64,000 nt of DNA from Formicarius rufipectus. Lineage: Eukaryota > Chordata > Aves > Passeriformes > Formicariidae. Positions within the stretch are counted from its first letter, which is position 1. Each line of letters starts with the position of its first letter. The stretch is from positions 372,001 through 436,000 of the forward strand of contig VXAU01002293.1 in NCBI GenBank assembly GCA_013399695.1, read 5' to 3'. The position numbers were made by a program, and so were the translations under genes. This document shows positions 33,939-46,790 of this stretch, one piece after another. The notes under the pieces were generated by a model, which saw only the letters and a list, made by a program, of their open reading frames with translations, did not search any database and was not told the origin of the DNA.

Positions 33939-34360
33939 CTAGCCTTTTTGCTGGTCTTGGGTTTTGGGGTGGTATTTTTTGCTTTCTTTTCCTTTGGCTC
34001 TTTAGGGGTCTTAGGGATTTTGGGTGTCTTGGGTTCCTTCTTTTCCTTGGGTTCTTTAGGATCCTTCGGTTCTTTTTTTGCCTTGGGCTTTTTCTTTTTC
34101 TTCTTCTCTTCTTGGGAGCAATCCACTGAGTTTCTGCTTAGATTCTGGCTGTCAAGTCCCCCAGGAAAGTCTTCCTTACCAAAACCTTTACTAGGACCTT
34201 CTGCAGCAATGTGATTGTTTTTCTTTTTCTTTTTCTTCTGCTGTGGCTGCGGCTCAATTGATGGCAGATAATCATCGCTTTTCACTAGCTGGGTATTCGG
34301 TCCACTAACCTGAGTCATATCCGGCACTGGTTTCTCTAAAAAGGGTTCCGACGGAGAATG
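33939..34360 (-). CDS. CHD7: CHD7 exon 3: lysine-rich linker
   Basis: 422 nt. The acceptor is TCTCTCTCAG|CATTCT, coding HSPSEPFLEKPVPDMTQ. The donor is GCTAG|GTAAGTC, leaving two bases of a Ser codon (phase 2). The product has two lysine runs (QQKKKKKKNN and EEKKKKKKPK) and a K/E/P/T repeat-like stretch (units such as KEPK, KTPK) ending TPKPKTSKKA. This is the disordered basic linker before the chromodomains, with likely nuclear-localisation character. The human exon is, from memory, 431 nt, so this copy would be three residues shorter, probably in the repeat-like stretch. Reading through the donor gives an immediate TAA, so intron retention would truncate the protein. Confidence 0.95.
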
Positions 34361-37300
34361 CTGAGAGAGATAAATAGAAATAAAATTGTAGATTTGTAAC
34401 TTTGATTTCTAAAACTCTGCTATTTTGGAGCATAAGGTAACAGAGGGAGAAAATACTACACACAAGATTAGCCTATTAACAAGATTCAGCGTATCTGAAA
34501 TGTTGTACTGTAAAACATGAAAGAACAAAGCTTTTTGCAGTCAAAACAGTACCAAAATGACCAGAAATTTTTGCTATATCATGGGTAAAATTATTTCAAA
34601 GCTTGTATATAAAGTGGAAATACAGAAAATATTTAGCCTTCAACATTGAGATGCAAAAGGAAAGCAAATCTTGTTTCAGATATTTCAAAATGGTTGTTAG
34701 TAGAATTAATATCTTGTTACAAATTATTCATTTGCACTGGAATTTTGTCCTTTGGGGAAAAAATTGTTAAAGTTTGTTTCTAGACATTCAAAGGAAAATA
34801 AAGTATATTCACAGGCTGTATTTATAAAAAAAAAATTAATCAAGGCAATTTACATTGGTTCAGCTGTGACAGGAGGTATTTTGATCAGCATGTGAAGGAT
34901 TAAGCCACTTGAAAATGTTACATTTTATGTCAAAGATGCACAGCTCTCAACTTGTACTGCAAACAGATTTGTTCCTGCTCTCAACTGCATAAAGAAATAC
35001 CTTAAAAGTGTTTATGAATCTACATAAACATCCTATTTCAAAGTCTCTATAGTGTATAAGATTTATGCCAGACTTATAAACTTCAGGAAAATCTATGCAT
35101 AATTACACAAAGGTCAAATGCCTGAACTAAAAACGTATTGGATATATTGACAACTATTTTCATCTTCGTGGTTCTGTTCTACACAAAGATTCATGAGCCA
35201 GCAGTGAAAAGATGTGTAAACTCTACCATGACACTGCCACGTACCAAAGCTCTAACCTGCTTCTCCCGTCTGCAGTTGTAAGTACAGGACCAACAGGGCT
35301 TTGCAAGAAGAAGAGTAATAATGTGACACCATACTCATGCCTGTCTAGAACACACATATATGGTCAGATCATTTTCCCATCTTCTCTCTCTTTGTTTGTC
35401 CTCCTTTTCTCTTCACTAAAAATTAAGACAGAATGATTCTAGGTGGAATCCCCTTCAGCCATGATGTCAAAGCCTAGCCTTTGAGACGTTTCATCCATTG
35501 AACTGGGGAAAAGTTTATAGCACATCAGAATTTTACTTCTTAGAATAGCAGCAACTGTGTAATTGTAATGTTCTTCACATTTCCTTTTCTCCACTTTTTA
35601 TTCAAATTGCACTTAGAAATAGCAAGCATGCAAACAAATGACTACAAACCCAATCCCTGAGCATAAGGAGAACTGATGGGCATACACAGACATATACTTC
35701 AGCCACCTAGATCTAAGTAGAAAAGCACTTAAGATATAGGAAACAAAATTCTTGATATCATTACATGAGAAAGTGAATGCATGTGTATCTTTCCAAATAC
35801 GTTAATACAATTTTCTGGATGTAAATAAACTAAACCAGTGCAGTCCTAAGTCCTTCTGGCATTTCTTCACAGTAGCATTAAACCACTGTGCCCTGAATAC
35901 ATTCACACACTCAAAAGCTAACCAAGCAGCAGAAGGAGCAAGGCTGTCAGAAAGCGAAGATGAGAATTTTCTCTGCTGTCTGGGAGAGGTTTTGAATGGT
36001 ACATGCTATACACTAGAGTTCTTGATTGGAAGAGACAGGGCAAGAAGGAAGGTCTGAGTGAAATACTGAAGGTCTGGGTCTCCCTGGCTTAACAAAGAAC
36101 TTCCAGTGTGACTTCTGCATCTTTCAGTCCATCTGTTTAAGATACTTTTTTTTGTGCAACAGAGTCTAACTTGTAGTGGAAATTCAGCTCTAATGCAAAC
36201 CTAATGAACTCACTGCATTAGCACTGACATCAATCAGCCCCGCCTCAAGCCCATCTCATGTTAGGCATCCTGAAGTATGAAGCAACATCTGTTCTAGGAA
36301 CCCAAAGTCACCACTGTACTTAGATGTCCACGCCAGAAAGTTCACAAAAACTGGGTATTTGTGTAGAAAACACTGGTACCAGAAAGTCAGTGGTAACAAT
36401 GAGTTCTGCAGTCCAAATAAGCATGATATAAAATAGAGGTCTTTTAAAGTGTTCTAATTGGTTCTGAATTTGGTTGACTGAATTGAATGTCTCCTCAGAT
36501 TTGTTCTGCAATGCAGAACAAAACTGTCTTCTCTCTACCTCAGACTGTTATGTACTTTTACTGTCTAACACTTTTACGTAGGAAAACAACTGAATATTAC
36601 ACAGATCACCAGTAAGTACTTCTCAACCCTGGGGTTTCAGAAGAGTACTTTTAACATACATTTTTGCAGGGTAGTCAGTATATTTCTGTATTATGTGCCA
36701 TTTCAGAACTCATGCATCCTACATTTTGCAGAAACCTCAAGTGCAAGTTTCACCAGTTTCTTCACCAAGTTGTCCACTGAAATACTCAATCCTCTTTTAA
36801 AATACTGTCCACTTGCTGTGTCTAACGTCTGAGGTTTTTTTCTCAATATTTGTAGATTTTTTTTATTGAGGAAGTACCTTGTATTTGGCACTACATTATT
36901 TATTTGCCATATTAAGAGACTTTTATAAATATACAGCAGCTTATGCATAAGGCACAACTTCCTACAACAAAGCAGAATCAGTAGTTAATTTTTCTTCCTT
37001 TTAAGCTCATGAAAGAGCCAAGCCAACAAATATTAAAACCCACAAGAAATATAGTAATGCCACTTAAATTTAATTCCATGAAATTTTCAAGGTTGCACCT
37101 TCATTAGTGGTATGACTGTGTCACTGAAATCAATATTCTTTTTTATAAATTTTTTTTCAGTATTCAAAAAAAAAAACTAATCCTGGTCTCCTTTCTAAGA
37201 CTGGGGGGGCTGTTTTTGTTTTAGAAGTCTGAACAACAACTTTAAGCAGAGTCATAGGCAAATCTGAAAGCAAAGCTTTCCAAATCTCCACAACAATAGT

Positions 37301-40300
37301 GTCAGGCCTTCTTGATTTGACATTTGTAGTTTTAATGGAAGGTCTGAGCAGAAGGTAAAGCACTAAGAATGGCAGCAATTGCGGCCACACTGCAGTACCC
37401 AGTAATTCACTCATCCTATGAAAATTCAGATTCTTACTCCTCAGAAACCTTATCCATAAGAATCATTCTCAGGCTCTAAAACAACTTAGACTATATATTA
37501 AACTTAATGTTATGCTTGAAACAAATTAAAAAAACCACCAAACTTACTGCCTTTTATTTACCATACCAAGTTATGTGCACTACCCAGCATGCAAATACTA
37601 TGATTTTGTTTCATATAGTTCATAATCTCAGAAACATTAAGCTACAAAAAGACAACTCTGCCATAATTGGTCTTTGGTTGTATTTCCCATTACGTGAAAA
37701 TACATTACTTTTGCCACATGGCCCATTTTGTAATTTTCTAAATTGTAGCACTCTTTCAAAGAAATAGTTGTGAGTACTTTTATTTTTCTACGCAGTCTAT
37801 GACTACACTTTTGCAATATGCTAAAACACTTTATCCCTAAACGACAACCCCACATTGCTCCCTAGTGTGAAGCTGTGTAGGAGCAGCGCAAAGCTAGTGA
37901 GAAGACGAGATGGGAAGCAGCTTGAAAGATGCATTTTCTTACCCCAAACCAGTTGTCTGCTCTTTAGGGAGAAAAGGAAGAACAACAGGCTTTCACTAGT
38001 AAATATTAGATTAAGCCTACCACAGGGAATTATTTCAAATAGTTCTACTGTAAATTTACAAAGGATTAGGTCAAGTTACAGGGTCACAATTTCTAATGAA
38101 AGAAGCCCATTTCCCATTTATAAAAATTTTAAAATACATGTATTACAAGTTCTACCAAAAGATTGAAAAAAATTATCTCCATACTTCACAGAAATCACTT
38201 CTCCCGCTGTTTTTAGTAATAACAAAGCCATAATTTAGTATATTGGTACAGAATTTAATCTTCCACGGGAAAGAAACCAATGAAGATTAAACACAAATAG
38301 GTATTCACTCTATTTGATACTGCAACAGAATTATTTTTCATATTATTTGAAATAAGGTGAAAAAGGTGGTCAAAAATATTGCTTTGTTTACTAGACCCAC
38401 ATCTCTTTAAATCTTTTAGAGAAAAGCTGTTTTTGTAAACATTTAACAAAGAACAGATGGCCTGTTTTAATCATGCGAAAAAACCTGGAGCTCACATTAA
38501 TACTCCTACCAGTGACTACTGGGGCTAGTCACCTCCCTCACCAGCAGCATGGTACAGCCTTCAGTAATACCATTTAATTTTACAATGGACATTTTCTCAT
38601 CAGTTCCCACTGCTTGACAGTTAATCAATGCTATTAACATGCAATATCAAAATGCAGGACACTCCTAAAGATCACAGCTTATTAGAGCAAAACAGAGATT
38701 CTTCAGGAACTCTGAAGAGTTAAAATCATTTGCAGCTCAACAGGCTACCCAGCATGGTAATATGCTTTTGCACTGTCAGTAAGAGCCAACAACATCCAAG
38801 GAAATAAAAAAAGAAAACACTGGTGGAAAAACTGTTTCTAGACTGCAAATTTTTCACTTTTCTGGAATTCCAACTTATTTTTAAGCTTCCAAACACGTAT
38901 CACTAAGACTTGAAAAATTAAAATTGAAGTTGCTTATGTTTCACAGCTGCTTACATGTTCAGAGTTGAGCTCATTCTCTGCAGCCCAAAGCACAGAGAGC
39001 TGACTCAAACCAGGCCAGTTACTTGAAGTAACAAGATGGACAGGATGTAGGATTAATCCAGTGAGGGTGAGTGGCAGGGAAGGAGGTTAAGGAGGAGAGT
39101 CTTTCTGTTGCTGGAACAAGGATTGAACCACAATCAACTGTACTTAAGCACTGAAAGCAGCTGAGTGTCACTTCCCCAGCAGAGCAGCAACTTGAGCCAA
39201 TATTGAGCTTTAAGAAGTATGAAGCAAGAGCAGCAAAGTATGCGACATGACTCAGCTAACTTCTTGAAATTTAAACATCAGCCAGAAACAAAACAAAGAA
39301 AACAAGGTCCTTTTTACCAGGACCACTTTCATTTCCCATATATATTCATATTTCCAGATTCCCTGGTCTTTCCCATATTTTAATAAAGATCTATGATAAC
39401 CACATTTTATTTAAATTTTCCAGTAAAACTTCAGTTTACTAAGTTATCTAACAGTAAAGCAAGTGCTCAGTCAGTTCCCACTGACTCCAAAATACAAACC
39501 TCCCACTATGACCTCCATGCAAGGGATGAGGTAAAGAATTACAGAATATTCTCAATTGCAGCCCTGTCAAATTATCACGTTCACTTTGGAAAAGTTAAAA
39601 TAGCAACCTGTGAGCAAAGAAAATTCTATATCATTGCCTCAGGCAGCAGCCCTACCTAGTGGCACAGAGATCACTCATTTCCAATTTGTATCTTTCCTGA
39701 TTGCACAAGTCCAAAAGGTGTTAAAAGCCACCACATGTTGAAATCACTCCACAATACTTTGTTTCAAAGGTTACTGAAGGGGTTCATCGTCCTTCTGGAT
39801 TATTTAGTATAAACTACTCATCTTGACTGTGCTCCAAACAAATAATTTGGAAAGTTTCTGCATCATGCCTCTATGTGTTGCTTTTCTGCAATTCTCAACT
39901 TGTCTCATCAACACTTGCACTGTTAGGCCTCTCTTGGTGCTCCCTCGATCTGAAGCACGTTTGATCTTCTCTAGAGCTCTGTAAATACTTTTCAGACATT
40001 GTCCATATGCAAAGCTCATGTAACAGTAAAAACTCCAGAGCAAACAGGAATCAAAACTTTTTTACCAATCATTTTCTTCTCATTCATTGTGAATGGTGAT
40101 CCCTTTCCCATCATGTGAAACTACTACCTTGAAAATGCGTATGATTTTTACTATACTACGTGAAAATGCTTAGCACTAAACATGAAATACTTTAGGGAAC
40201 ATGATGCTGTTTAGAAATAACTGATATTTCAGTAAATCAAACCTCTCTAAGGAAATTGTGGCTCCAAAGTGAAAACTGGCATTTATAAACACCTGCTGTC

Positions 40301-41836
40301 AGTGATCTCTGCAATAACGGGAAAGACATCACACCAGATGAGAATGAAAGAAGTCTATTTTGCAAATAGGTTTGACAGGAATCTAAATTTCTTGACATAC
40401 CTCTACAAAACACAGATGAAACTATATGGGGAAACAGAAGTTCTATTAATACCTTCCTAGCAAGACATAACTTGACAATTAAAAAAAAAAAAAAAAAATC
40501 ACTGTGCCTGACAAAAGTTAATGTTTTAGTGAAGTGCTGCTGCAATGCCTTTTTATTTCTCAGCTAGTCCTAGGAGAGAACAGGATATTCTAAAACTATC
40601 CTAAATCATTCTGTTCTTTTACTGCTAGTGGAAACCTGTTAAAAACCAGGCATAACAAGTACTAACTCACTGATTCAAAGGTTTTTTTTTCAAAACTGAT
40701 TCAAAACAGCTACTATTTGATGCTAGCAGTATCCTAACAGTGGAGTGGAAGTGATTAATCTTAATGCCCTCTGCCACCACTGCAAAAGTACAATCATTGC
40801 TGATTTGGTGGAGCTTTCTGAAAATATCACCCAATTATTGTATCCAGAACAGTAAAAATGTGTTAGGAAAAATATAGTTTCTTATTTGAGTCTCAGCACA
40901 GCTACAGCATTAAGAATTTTTGTTTTCTGATCATGTACTCTGTGGAGTAACACAGATTACAAAACATGAATGATACTAATGTGGCCATCCAAAACGCAAA
41001 CATCCCATTATATTTTACAGTCATCATATGCAACATCAACGTTTTGCGCTCACAGAGAGTGACACACATTACTAAGCCTACGGAGTATCAGCCAGAACAA
41101 TGAGTACTGATGTTCTGAACTGTTCACAGTTAAAAAACAAGAACCTTGTCCCATAAGAGTTCCTAGGTTGCTGTCCATCAATCAGAATCGGCATCAGTGT
41201 TAATCAGGCAATCCCAGACAACTGCTACCCCTACAATAATAAACCATACATGATCCAAATTAGCTTTCTACACAAGACATTGCAGCAGCAACCCCATGGA
41301 TTGTATGTAACTGCTTATATGATGGTCCAAAAGACAAGTGTTTTATTCATACTTTTTTTGCTACAGATTACTTTGTAATATATACTGACTTAGCAGTAAA
41401 AGATTGCTTCTATTCTGAGCAGGGCAGGTCCTAAATATTACAAACAGCAGTCAGACTCTCCACTCTCCAACATCAGAATATAGACTGATTGAGGATTCTC
41501 CATTTTGGCAAGTTTTTACTAGCTCTAGCTGCAGAGACACACAGAAAGGGTGGGGCAATTAGGTACAGAATTCTGCTGGCAAAAGCTGTATTGCTCATGT
41601 TCACTGCTTGTCTACTTCAAGCCTGCCTTTCCTGCATGGCCATAGCCAAACAGATCTTCACTTCTATGTGCACTCCATTATCAAGAAGACATGCCAAAAT
41701 ATGCCAATGTTTTACCACGTAAGTTTTTCAGAGTTCACGCCATGCAGTTTATACCACAGGTGAAAAAAACAACTGGCAGGCCAGCAGGAGTTCACCTGTA
41801 AAATGGCCCATAAGCATCTTTTTCTCAACACTTTAC

Positions 41837-42246
41837 TTCCGAAGAGGCTGCACAAGTGTTATGAGGAGTGGCTGAGGGAGCTGGGGCTGTTAAACATGAA
41901 GAAAAGGAGGCTCAGGAGAGACCTTATTGCTCTCTACGACTACCTGAAAGGAGCTTGTAATGAGGTGGGGGTTGATTTCTTCTTGCAGGTAACAAGTGAC
42001 AGAACCAAAGGAAATGACTTCAAGTTGTGCCAGGGGAGGTTTAGATTGGGTAACAGGAAAATTTTCTACACATAAATGGTTGTTCAAGAATTAGAACAGG
42101 TTGCCCAGGGAAGTGGTGGAGTCAATGTCCCTTAAAGTGTACAAAAAACACGTGGATAAGGTTTAATGGAGAACACAGTGGTGCCAGGTTGATAGTTGGA
42201 CGTGATGATTTTTAAGGTCTTTTCCAACCTTAACAATTCTTTGATC
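41837..42246 (+). mobile_element. CR1 LINE 3' fragment with remnant of ORF2 C-terminus
   Basis: AAGTGTTATGAGGAGTGGCT, AGGCTCAGGAGAGACCTTAT, GGTTGCCCAGGGAAGTGGTG and CTTTTCCAACCTTAACAATT follow the CR1 consensus order. One frame gives LHKCYEEWLRELGLLNMKKR and FKLCQGRFRLGNRKIF, the end of the CR1 reading frame, with decay afterwards. The 3' end is present, with ATTCTTTGATCC. Confidence 0.9.
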
Positions 42247-43893
42247 CTGCCATGTAAGATCTGTATTTTAAAATGTTTTTTCTTTGTCAAGTTATGTCTG
42301 TGAAGTTATACCCAAGCAAAGCTATCAATATACACCTAGTGCTTCCTAGAGAATTCCTTGGATTAGAGAATATCCAGAAGATTTACCAACAGTCTTTTCC
42401 AACCCCTCTAAAACAAGGCAGGGGCTGCCCATCTCCAGGCAAGATAGGGATGTCACACAGTAAAATAAGAACATATAAGGAGGAAACAGTGTCCAGAGGA
42501 GCTAGCACAATATTTCAGCTTCTCCAGTGAAGAGGGAATAGCAGAGGAAACAGATGCATATATTCAACTAAAACTGTAACAATTAAACTGTTATTATTAA
42601 ATACCTAAGGATTATAAAGACTAACATAACATTTGTTACGTTATATGTACAGGCTGCGTTGTTCTTGGGCCTGCCTCCGCGTTCCTCACAGCCCTAAAAC
42701 TTCACTGTGAAAGCAAAGCAGTTCCTCCAGAAAACTGAAATGCAAACATCCTCTTTCTCATGGGCACATTTCACAGCCATCCTTTGACATCCAAGGTCCT
42801 GAGGGGAAAAGGGAAACTATACTGTGTTGCACATGCAGCCTCCTCCCTCAGCCAACTGAATTCCCTCTGTTCAGTTACTGAATGTCAAATACATGGGGAT
42901 CCATCCTCTCTGAACGGTAACCCATTCCTATATAATCTTGTATTGACCTCACTGTAGTTTATGATGCTCTGGTACAAACTATGATTTTCACTTAACACCC
43001 TCTTCCCCACCTTGGAAAAACCACAACAAAATAGTTCTGACTAACTTGGTATATTAAGCACTTACAGCCTTCTCAAAGTATTTAAAGTGATAAATATCCT
43101 CTAAAATTTTGCTTTTCTTCTATGGAAGCCTTAAAGGCACTTACAGAACTATTTTAAGAGGGACCTTAAATGGGTCACATCTACTTCTATCAATACATTT
43201 ATCTACCATTATCAAATCTAAATCACAGTGACACACAGCAAACAGTATCATTTTTATGAGCAAAATCCAAGACCAGCATACACGGTACAAGCTCTGGTTC
43301 TTCTGACCACAGACAACTGAAAAAGTTCCATCTGTGCTTTCACTGCTGCAAGCAACAGTAACAGTAAAAGCATTATGTGCCACAACAGCATTTCTATTCT
43401 TGTATTTTTTCTTCCACTGCTTCTAACTCCCAAAAGAGCTAACAGGAAAACTTATGTTAAAATAAAAGGTGAAAGGTAGTAAGATACATAGTATCTTAAA
43501 TGTTTACTTGAAAGCTACATACTATTTAATAACATAAAAATACAAGGTGTATGTGTAAATTCAGAAGGAAGACCTCTTTTTTCATCTGCCAAACCTCTAA
43601 TAAAGTGTTCTTTACCTGAATCGATATAAGGCCCACTTCATCTTCTCATAATTTACAACAGATAAAGTTTAATATAAGGAAGGGAGAACAAAATAGAAGA
43701 GCAGTATGCTTGGGATGTTTTTTCTCATTAGATTAAGCTGAAGACTTACAGACCAGGAAACATTTTTCTCCTGCCTGCTCTGCAGCACTTAAGATTAAAG
43801 TAAATACAAGTTACAGAAATATCACCTGTCTGATAGACATCCTGTGAGCTCCAGTCCATTGCTTGCAAGGACAATACTAATGGTTTTCAACTA

Positions 43894-44190
43894 TGAATCA
43901 CAGACTCATCAAATATTCTGAGCTGGAAGGGATACACAAGAATCATGGCCCTGCATAGGACACCCCAAGAATCACATCATGTGCCTGAGAACACTGACCC
44001 AATGCTGCTTAAACTCTAGCATGCCTGGGGCTGTGACCGCTTCCCTGAGGAGTCTGTTACAGTGCTCAAACACCTCTGAGAGAAAAATGCTTTCCTCATA
44101 TCCAAACTAAGCCTCCCCTTACACAGCTTCATGACATTGCTCCGGTCCTGTGACTGCCACTAGAGCGCCTGCCCCCCTGCTTCCCTTTGT
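43894..44190 (-). mobile_element. CR1 LINE 3' fragment
   Basis: The plus strand reads TGAATCACAGACTCATCAAA, TTCTGAGCTGGAAGGGATAC, then GGAGTCTGTTACAGTGCTCA and TCCAAACTAAGCCTCCCCTT. This is the reverse complement of the CR1 subfamily with the 'hinge' GAGCTGGAAGGGA.CACAAG. It is in the same orientation as CHD7. Confidence 0.82.
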
Positions 44191-46543
44191 GAGGAATTTG
44201 TAGACTGTAAAAGGACCAAACTACAACAGACTGTAAGGAAATACACTTGAAGCAGATGGGTGGCACATGGCTATAACTGCATATTGCCCCAATCTAATTA
44301 CCTGGCACCACCAATATGCCTCTGTAGTTTTTTACAACATGATTGTGCCACAAAGTCCTCAAATTCAGCCTTATACACTTTGCATCCACAGCTATGTGCC
44401 GTGTCTGTGTACGTACACACCAAAATGTCTCTTCTGGGCTTGGCTACCTTCTAGTCTTAGGAAGCTTTAAAAAGACAGACAGTTCTTTCAGCCTTCTGGT
44501 GGTAAGTCATGCTCTGTTTTGCCACACATTCTGGCCCCAGGGAATGTCTCACCCCTCTTCTGAGGGCATTCTACTGCAAGGGTCTCCAGCAGGTCTAGCC
44601 CATCCCTAAGGAAACCACCTCTCAGGGGATAGCCTGGGAATCTCAGCTGCCCACTAAGCCCTCACTCACAGACATGAATGAGGGCAGCACTGAAGAGAAG
44701 GATTTGATACATTCGTGAAACAGTAAGATATAGCAACCACGAGCAAAATGCTTTCAAATGCATTTTTAGGCCATTACATTTATTAGGATATGAGAGTTGT
44801 TTCAGTACCATAGAAAGACTTTAAGATAAACTTCTCTAACACTTTCCTAACCCCTTCCTTACATATCTAGGAAAACAAAAGCCCAACATTTTTGTTTTCC
44901 AAGCTTCCCCCATCAGCTTCTAGACTTGCCAAACACCCACGTTTAAGAAGTCTGAACATATGAAAAATTTAACAATCACAGTTTAACGACAAACATGCAT
45001 CACATGAAGAAGCTGGTGAAAAGACAATGCAATTCATAGAGAGCGTTTACTAAGACCTTTATCACTTCTCCTATCTGCAAGCATTCATCAAAGAAAGAAC
45101 AAGTTTTCGCCAAAGGTATAAATATATGTACACATCATGTTCTAATAGCTCAAGGGCAATGGCCTTAGATATTTAAGATATCAACAGATGTGAAAAGGAC
45201 CATAACCCCTGAATTTTTACTCCTGTCCCCAGAAAGTAGGTCCCATTGAAGTCCCATGATACTTCCACAACACCACTCCTAAGTACTTTTATTAAATCAC
45301 AGAATTCTTTCATGGTTTGCAACAAGATTTTTTTCAATTTCACCAAGATATCTTGCAGATAAGAGTGTACCATATATTGAGAAAAATTAGTTGAAAGCAT
45401 TACAAGAAACACTACCAACACAGATATTACATTTTGGTTTCAGTTTAGAGCTGATATACTTTCAGTTCATCAATATTTTATGTGGATTATTGGCAAGAGA
45501 CCCCACTAGACAAACATACAATACTCTCTTCCCTTGCCATCTTCCTCCTCTGCAAGGTGAAACTACTGTATCCACAATCACAAGATGAAATTCTTTAGAT
45601 TCTGCAGTTGAGCTGGTGCCTTTTTTTAATTGCAACTTGTACGCAAGGCTTTTCTGTGACAAATTTTAAAAAACCACCGAGTTCTCTGATCATATGGACT
45701 TCTAATGCTGTAAAATACTAAGGAACCACCTAGGAGTGAAAGTTAAAACTGGTGTAAACCAACTTGTTTTCTTCTTATTTAATGATTATAATCTAAGTTG
45801 TCTGACTTTAAAAGTCTTCATCTCAGAACTCAAAAGGTTAGATGTGGTAAATGCTTTCTGATATCATAAGATGATGTCTATGGTATATGAACCAATCTAT
45901 CTCTACTGTTCATGTCTACTTCAAATCTTAAAGTGTTTAATTGTTGCTGTTTCAAAGTACAGGTGAGTTTACTAAGTACCAGGAGATTCTTAATTTAAAA
46001 TCATAGCGTTTTGTTTTGACATTCTAAATGTCATTTCCATAATCAGAAAGAAGTCCCATATCATGAGAGGAATTCCAAAATCCCAATACCACTATCACTT
46101 TTACTTCTACTAGATGGCCCAAAGTGACTTTTCTAACCCACATTTAGTTTAAGTCAACATTAAACTATTCTTGTCTTGTCCAGCAGAAATTCAAAACCTT
46201 TCTTCAGACATGGGCCAGTGAGTCACTCTGAAAATGAAATAGTAAACATGCAATGTTGCTTTGAAAAAAAGAATAAAGTTCATTGGAAACCAAAAAAAAC
46301 ACAGCTAATTATAAAGATTTTTTTTTTTTAAATGGCAGACTACATTATTTCAGTATTTCAAATACCTAAAAACAAAGAATAATTGTTATTAAAAAATTTT
46401 ATGTACCATTGTTTAACTTTTTACAATAATATCTCTAACATATGGATGGTTCTTCCTAAGTTGTTTTCAGAATTGCTGCCTCATGCAGTTTACAGGATGT
46501 TGTTTGGTTTTTTCCCTCCCTTTTCATTTAAATTACCAACTCA

Positions 46544-46566
46544 NNNNNNNNNNNNNNNNNNNNNNN
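46544..46566. other. Assembly gap (23 N)
   Basis: A run of 23 N. The left flank ends AACTCA and the right flank begins AACTCA, so the two contigs may overlap by six bases and the gap may be empty. Confidence 0.95.
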
Positions 46567-46684
46567 AACTCATTTCTCTTCTTGAGAAGAGTCCAACCAT
46601 GACTTCAAGACAGCACCTACTTGGATAACTATGGGCTTAAGCATCAGGGCAGTACAGCCCAGTGTAACACAGACAAAGCCCATT

Positions 46685-46790
46685 ACTATCCCTGTGGCCT
46701 CAAATAACTCCTAACCCCTCTCTGTCTTGGTTTCCTCATAAGTAAAATGGAGAACACATACTGCAGGAGTGTTTAGAAGATGAATGAATT
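46685..46790 (+). repeat. Probable MIR SINE fragment
   Basis: TCTGTCTTGGTTTCCTCATA, then AGTAAAATGGAGAACACATA followed by TTTAGAAGATGAATGAATT. This fits the MIR order 'CTCTG..TC.GTTTCCTCAT.TGTAAAATGG.GA.A' and then '.AGGATTAAATGA'. Confidence 0.72.

Noticed and set aside
33948..34214. 88-codon plus-strand open frame of Gly, Leu and Phe
   Set aside because: It is the antisense of the Lys/Pro-rich exon 3.
41803..42075. 90-codon plus-strand frame that looks protein-like
   Set aside because: It is the C-terminal remnant of a CR1 reading frame, listed as a mobile element.
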